Below are positions 59,529-64,000 of a stretch of 64,000 bases of DNA, piece by piece; position 1 is the stretch's first letter, and the number at the start of each line of letters is the position of its first letter. The DNA is taken from positions 992,001 through 1,056,000 of the forward strand of contig OZ316894.1 in assembly GCA_973895155.1 (NCBI GenBank). The letters are read 5' to 3'. The notes under the pieces were generated by a model. The model made no database searches, had not been told where the DNA came from, and was given only the letters and a program-made list of their open reading frames with translations. The translations under genes and the position numbers were made by a program. The DNA comes from Marsupella aquatica (Eukaryota > Marchantiophyta).

Positions 59529-59726
59529 CTAAAAGTTAAGTCAATAAAGTTTTTTTTAGGAATTTTTTTACCCCTAACTTAATAGAATATTCCAAGAATA
59601 TTCCTATATTTGATTTTAAAAAACCCTATGATTCTTATAATTCTCAAAATTGGATTAAAATAACCCTAATGTTCTTCAACAAAAATTTAAAAGTATTTCA
59701 CTAAACCCAATAAAAAAACCCTATAC
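59529..59726 (-). other. AT-rich insert in pol, bounded like an intron
   Basis: About 198 bp of strongly AT-rich sequence interrupts the otherwise balanced pol region between protease and methyltransferase. On the minus strand it begins GTATAG and ends ACTTTTAG, so it has GT-AG ends. It could be an intron or a nested small insertion. No flanking target duplication was evident. Confidence 0.6.
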
Positions 59727-60757
59727 TTATTCGCGCGTGATGGGTCGGAAGAAAAGAAGTGAGGACCCCGGGGTGTATGGGCACCATGTAGATCAAGGGG
59801 AATGTAGCCCAAGTGTGAGCCATCAGTATGCCAATCAACTCTGTAGTATGCATGCTCATGCAAATTGTCAATGGTGAAACCTGGTGGGAACAAAGCCTCG
59901 TGGCCGGCCATTGAGCACATCATACGTAGTGGCATTTGTAACCAAGCATCTGACTGGGAAATGAAGTTCCTAATCTGTACCGGGCTGTACCTCCATTAAA
60001 AGTGAGGGTGTGTAAAGTAGAACTCTCACCCAGTACGTCCTCCACAGTGCCACTAGTATGTAGTTTGAATGTGCCACCTGGATTGCTATAAATGATCAAT
60101 CAACATTCCCATCTTCTTGGCAAACTCAATGCCCAAGATCACTGGTTGAGCGCTTGTGTCTAGCATGACCACCTGAGGAGTGTGACCCTCCAACTTGACC
60201 GCTGAATTCCTGTTGTCAACAATGGCAATGGTGGTGGAAACTGAAGTCCTATCGCTAGGCACCACTTTTGGCAAATGATGAGGTACCTTGTGAAGGGAGT
60301 TAGTGTCCACGGTCTTTCCACTCAATAGCATAGTTAGGAAAGATGGAACAGCATGACCAGAATCAAGTGTAGCTCTAGCCACACAATCTGCAACAAAACT
60401 GTCATCTCTACCATTGGAAATTGGTACTGGGATAGCCAAACCAGTGGAAGCATGTAATGGAGAAGAAGAAGGTCCAGTATGTACATGAGATTGGACCTCC
60501 AAAACCGGTGTCATAGGGGCTGATGAAGAATGCAGTGAGCCCTCTAGCGCTCTAATGACAACTCTAGCATCCAATTGTAAATCATGATGGCAACTGAAAA
60601 GTGGAGTTGTAAGAATCTGTTGTGCCATACCGGAGGTGAAATGCTCAAGCAGCTTAGGAGAAACAACATCCTGTGAAATGTCAGCAGCACTTGGTGGTGG
60701 AATGGATGTGGCTGCAGCTCCCCCCCCCCCTCGCCAACAAGGTGCGCTCTTCAGCAA
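59727..60757 (-). pseudogene. Retroelement aspartic protease region
   Basis: The minus strand contains VKLEGHTPQVVMLDTSAQPV followed by ILGIEFAKKMGML. The LDTSAQ motif at 60145-60162 is the active site of retropepsin-type proteases (D-T/S-G or D-T/S-A). One such half-site is expected per monomer. Downstream, broken frames include FPPGFTIDNLHEHAYYRVDW at about 59884-59825. Stops after IDHL and later frame changes show decay. Confidence 0.8.
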
Positions 60758-61340
60758 GTGTGAGTGACTGAAAAGATTGGGGCATAACAGCCCGAGCTCC
60801 CCTAGCTCTAGTCATAGGACCACCAGCAAGACCATCAGCCTGTACAATGCGACATGTGGGAGCAGTACGGGAGGCAACACTGACCTACTAGTAAGCAAAA
60901 TAGGATGGGCAGAATGAATCTGAAAATTCTGCTGTAAGGCCAGGCTGTGTAGCAGAGGATAGCACGTGCTCACCCATATGAGCATCAAATGGCAAGCCAT
61001 AGAAAGAGCGAGTTAGAGGTGTTGAACTGTCAGTGGTGCCTGGACCAGGGATGGGTTGCATGTGACCAACAGGTTGAGAAGGACCAGCAGAGGCTGGTGA
61101 CTTACCTTTGATGTTGGCAAGTTGGGCACATAAGGACTCAACTTCATGAGTCAGAGACTGGAGTTGAGTTGCCTATGCGTTGTGAGCCTCCTTCTGAGCT
61201 GGTTGCTTCTGTTATTGCTTGGGTGGTTTGTTGGCACCGGGTGCTTTGCCACTGGAAGAAGGAGCAACTGATGTAGTAGGAGCCCTCCTAGTTGGTGGGG
61301 GAGTGGAAGCAGGAGCAGGATGAGTGGCCTGCTATTGGAG

Positions 61341-62618
61341 CTACTTCCTCTCTAGGAATTTGGCAAAACAAATTGCCTCCACGTGGCCCACTTTCCCGCA
61401 AAAATCACAAGACAGGTCCTCAGCAACAATATCACATTCATTAGCCTTGTGATTAGGGTTACCACAATAATTGCAAAATAGTAGCATGAAAACAACATGT
61501 GCTGGCTTGGGCTTGGAACCATATTGTGGCACACGGGAAGGAGTGGCCAGTGTAGGGGCAGCAGTCTGGTACCTAGATCTCGGTGGACGTGCAATACTAG
61601 CCTCATAATGTGCATGGGCCAACTCAAGTTTCTCAGCAATGTCATAGACATTGAGCAATGTGTAGCTGTCTCCAAACTCTGAGAATACTTGCTGCAACAC
61701 TTGCGAATGGAGAGCTGGTGTGCCCTCCAATGCACGAAGATAGTGATGAGCAGCCTCCAAGTCAGTGATGCTCTGGGTGTCCTTCTTCAGTTTGAGAAGC
61801 CGACGATACATCATCTTCAATGTTTCATCGTGCTGCCTCACAAAGGTGGCCAATTGCATGATTTTGTCAACACTCTTGATTGGGAATTCCAATTCAAGAG
61901 CCTGGAAAACTCAGCCATTGGATCAGCAAAGGCAGGGGAATTAATGGTGGGAGAAATGCCCAATGTAGCCTGTGCCAAGATAGTGGGAGTAACTAGCGCA
62001 GTGGTAGGAACTGGAGTAGGAGGGGAAGTGGCAGGAGCAGCAGCATGGGCTGCAATGGCATTCTGTAAGACCAATTGTGAGGCTGTCGCAATTGCACTAG
62101 CATAGGTAGGGTTAGGCAATTGGGTGACAGCAAGCAGCCGTTGAGAATGCTGCTAGCTCATACACATCCAAAGCCTCATGGTGCACATACCGGGCTAGCT
62201 ACTTAAATGCAAATGCATTTGTGAAATTGCTGCCGTACGTCAACTCCAATTCGTAAATGATAATGTAAAAAGTGGATTTGAACTCATGCAAAGAAACAGT
62301 GCCTGGCCGCCTGCTGAAGTGCTCAATGTGGCCAGATGAGTGGCTGGCATCCATGCTATATATCAATGAAGCTGGAATAACCACTGATGCAGAAGGAGAA
62401 AAAGGCAAAGAAGCAATAGCAGGCTTTGGGGTAGTGGTGAAGCGACCACCAAATATAACAGAAGGATTGCGTGGTGTGGGTGCTGCTGCTGTCTGTTGAC
62501 GTCGTCAAACTTGTCGAGACTCCAATGAAATTGGCACCAACGGTCGTGGATCACTCTGCAAGTAGTACCTGGGTGTCGGTGGCGATGAGCTGCTTTGACT
62601 CGGCTCCTCTGCTGACAT
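61341..62618 (-). pseudogene. Retroelement gag with two zinc knuckles
   Basis: Starts at ATG 62618 (MSAEEPSQSSSSPPTPRYYL), with a stop after ESRQV and further frame changes. Recognisable parts are FSRRPGTVSLHEFKSTFYII and YELELTYGSNFTNAFAFKY (capsid start). After a Thr/Pro/Ala spacer come QLATFVRQHDETLKMMYRRL, DLEAAHHYLRALEGTPALHS and DSYTLLNVYDIAEKLELAHA. Two CCHC knuckles end it: CNYCGNPNHKANEC and CDFCGKVGHVEAIC, both with C-x2-C-x4-H-x4-C spacing. The product would package the element RNA. A stop follows FLERK. Confidence 0.88.
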
Positions 62619-64000
62619 GCTGCATGCTCACCTGGGGTGCCGATGGGAAAGAAACTGACAAGAAAAAGGAGTGGCAACCCAAGGCTAGGAAATGAAACCC
62701 ACAAAGGAAACAAACAATGCGAGGCAGAAATGTGTAAGCGCCGAAAAACCGTCAAAGTCTATGCAGATGACATGTGGCGACAGCAAAGAAATCCGGGAAG
62801 AATAGGCCCTTGAAAACGTGAATAGGGGCCCCCCTTAAGTGCATACATTGGGCCCCTTTAAAGTGTATACGTCGGCCCCGATGTGGTCCCGAAAACTGGC
62901 AGCAAGGGTGCGCGTCGGTAGGAAATGAAAACCGGGCCAAGTGGGGACACGGTGCCCTATGCAGGTCGTCGATGGCAAGGCAAGAAAGAAACGGAAGAAA
63001 TGACTCAAAAGGAAGGCGAGGGGAAAGAAAAACGGGCCTCAATTGCTCGAGCCCTGCATAGGGCTTCGTGCCATACGCCCTCCTTATGAGCTCCCAAACT
63101 CCCCTCCTTATAAATGCCCTGTAATTTGGGCCTTGTGCGTGGCAGGAGGACTCCCGAGAAGGGAGTCATATGTACTCCCCTTCCCCCTTCTTTAATGCTA
63201 AAAGTGGGCTCCATGCCCTGCAGAAGGACTCCCGAAGGGAGTTGACGTTAAACCCCCCTCCCTCTTTAATTCTTCATAGGGCCTCGTGCCCTCCTTTTGC
63301 TTCCCCTCCTTAATGTTGTTGGATGGGCTTTGTGCCCTCTTCTTTCCTTGCGCTGCCTTGTGCTCAGCTCCCCCTCCTCCTCTCTTAATGCTTCATAGGG
63401 CCTTGTGCCCTCTCCCTCTCGGCTCTCGCTTGTACTCGCTCCCTCTCCCCTATTTTAAGTGCTGGCAACCGGGGGGAAGGAAAGAAAATGGCAAGGGGGA
63501 AAGAAAGAAAATGGGTCCTAATCGAGTGGAGGGCATGATGCCCTACACATACCGGCAAGCAAAAGGAAAAGAAAACGGTAAGGAAAGACTGTCGCCCCCA
63601 ATGTATACACAAAGGGAGAAGGGCGCCCTACGAACACAGTCGCGAGGCGGCAATAAACCTGGCGTGCGATGCTTTACGTGGCTTTGAGCAAGAGTAAGGC
63701 ATCGACCTGCAACCCGTGGCTTGTAGTCAGCCGGAAGGTAGCATTGCGCAGAGAGGTGCAGCCGAGAAGGGGCGTGCGGCCCTATGCAGACGGCCCCTCC
63801 TGCAAAAACATTGCAAAACTGGCCCAAAAAAGGCTCGGGGGGATCACTTCCACGGAAGTGGCACATCACGTGCGACGAAGTATAGGCCCATTTAAATGGG
63901 TGTGGCAGAAGACTTCCAAAGTTTGGTGGAAGAACACATAGGGCATGTTTTATTGACTGATCGACTTTAAAGAACACATAGGCCTATTTAATTGCAAAAA
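62619..64000 (-). other. Retroelement 5' leader or LTR region with palindromic repeats
   Basis: No coding sequence. Repeats of about 78 bp include palindromic words actcccgagaagggagt (63150-63166) and actcccgaagggagt (63228-63242). Drifted copies of ttaatgcttcatagggcctt followed by gtgccctc lie at about 63268-63300 and 63386-63414. A 25-bp doubling around gggcccc lies at 62826-62880. Near the right edge, gaacacataggnc occurs twice. This may be LTR and untranslated leader, but no LTR ends can be set. Confidence 0.5.

Larger units (their letters stand above)
57412..64000 (-). mobile_element. Decayed Ty3/gypsy-type retroelement carrying a DNA methyltransferase domain
   Basis: Read on the minus strand, the order is 5' leader (64000-62619), gag (62618-61341), protease (about 60757-60086), C5-cytosine methyltransferase (about 59170-58225), linker, and the start of reverse transcriptase (about 57720-57412). 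All parts share one direction, and the gag-protease-RT order is that of long terminal repeat retroelements. Many stops and frame changes show the copy is dead. At 57412 the RT ends abruptly after VDLRQ, so the rest of RT, RNase H, integrase and the 3' LTR are absent. The 5' LTR cannot be delimited because no second LTR is present for comparison. Confidence 0.85.

Noticed and set aside
57845-63687. Plus-strand frames across the retroelement
   Set aside because: They are antisense shadows of gag and pol and show no domain of their own.

Overview
The window is nuclear DNA from a photosynthetic eukaryote of the plant lineage. Genes are split by GT-AG introns of about 160 to 1200 bp. A decayed piece of plastid atpA lies in intergenic sequence, and the conserved proteins are of plant type. 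A seed-free streptophyte, most likely a bryophyte such as a moss, fits best, but I cannot name a species. Most of the window is gene-poor and full of short tandem duplications, decayed gene pieces and transposon remains.

Layout. 0-1.4 kb: a 165-bp satellite, then a GC-rich 187-bp tandem repeat. 2.9-4.2 kb (minus): remains of a DDE-type transposase. 5.7-8.3 kb (plus): an intact five-exon gene for the complex I subunit NDUFA12. 8.3-30.8 kb: no recognisable gene, with many small tandem duplications. 30.8-33.6 kb: six related fold-back sequences whose stems covary, best read as a microRNA-like hairpin cluster. 34.1 kb: an unrecognised basic ORF. 36.1-37.4 kb: a 2-oxoglutarate dioxygenase pseudogene with its first coding segment inverted. 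38.7-41.4 kb (minus): a HpcH/HpaI-type aldolase with a long repeat-rich N-terminal extension and an altered active site. 43.1-45.2 kb (minus): an EndoU ribonuclease with its catalytic triad intact. 45.6-46.0 kb: a calnexin 3' fragment. 50.0-50.8 kb (minus): an orphan 270-aa ORF. 51.5-51.8 kb: the plastid atpA fragment. 54.1-55.5 kb (minus): a SERAC1-like alpha/beta hydrolase lacking its nucleophile serine, with a partial copy at 52.5 kb.

57.4-64.0 kb is a decayed Ty3/gypsy-type retroelement on the minus strand. It reads gag (two zinc knuckles), aspartic protease, a C5-cytosine DNA methyltransferase domain, then the start of reverse transcriptase, where it is cut off. The methyltransferase lies between protease and reverse transcriptase in one pol reading direction. 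This and the hairpin cluster are the two most interesting items.

The host genes do not form a pathway. They are independent genes for mitochondrial respiration, RNA cleavage, aldol chemistry and lipid or hydrolase functions, set among repeats. Exon boundaries were inferred by eye from reading frame, splice consensus and family resemblance. No database search was run.
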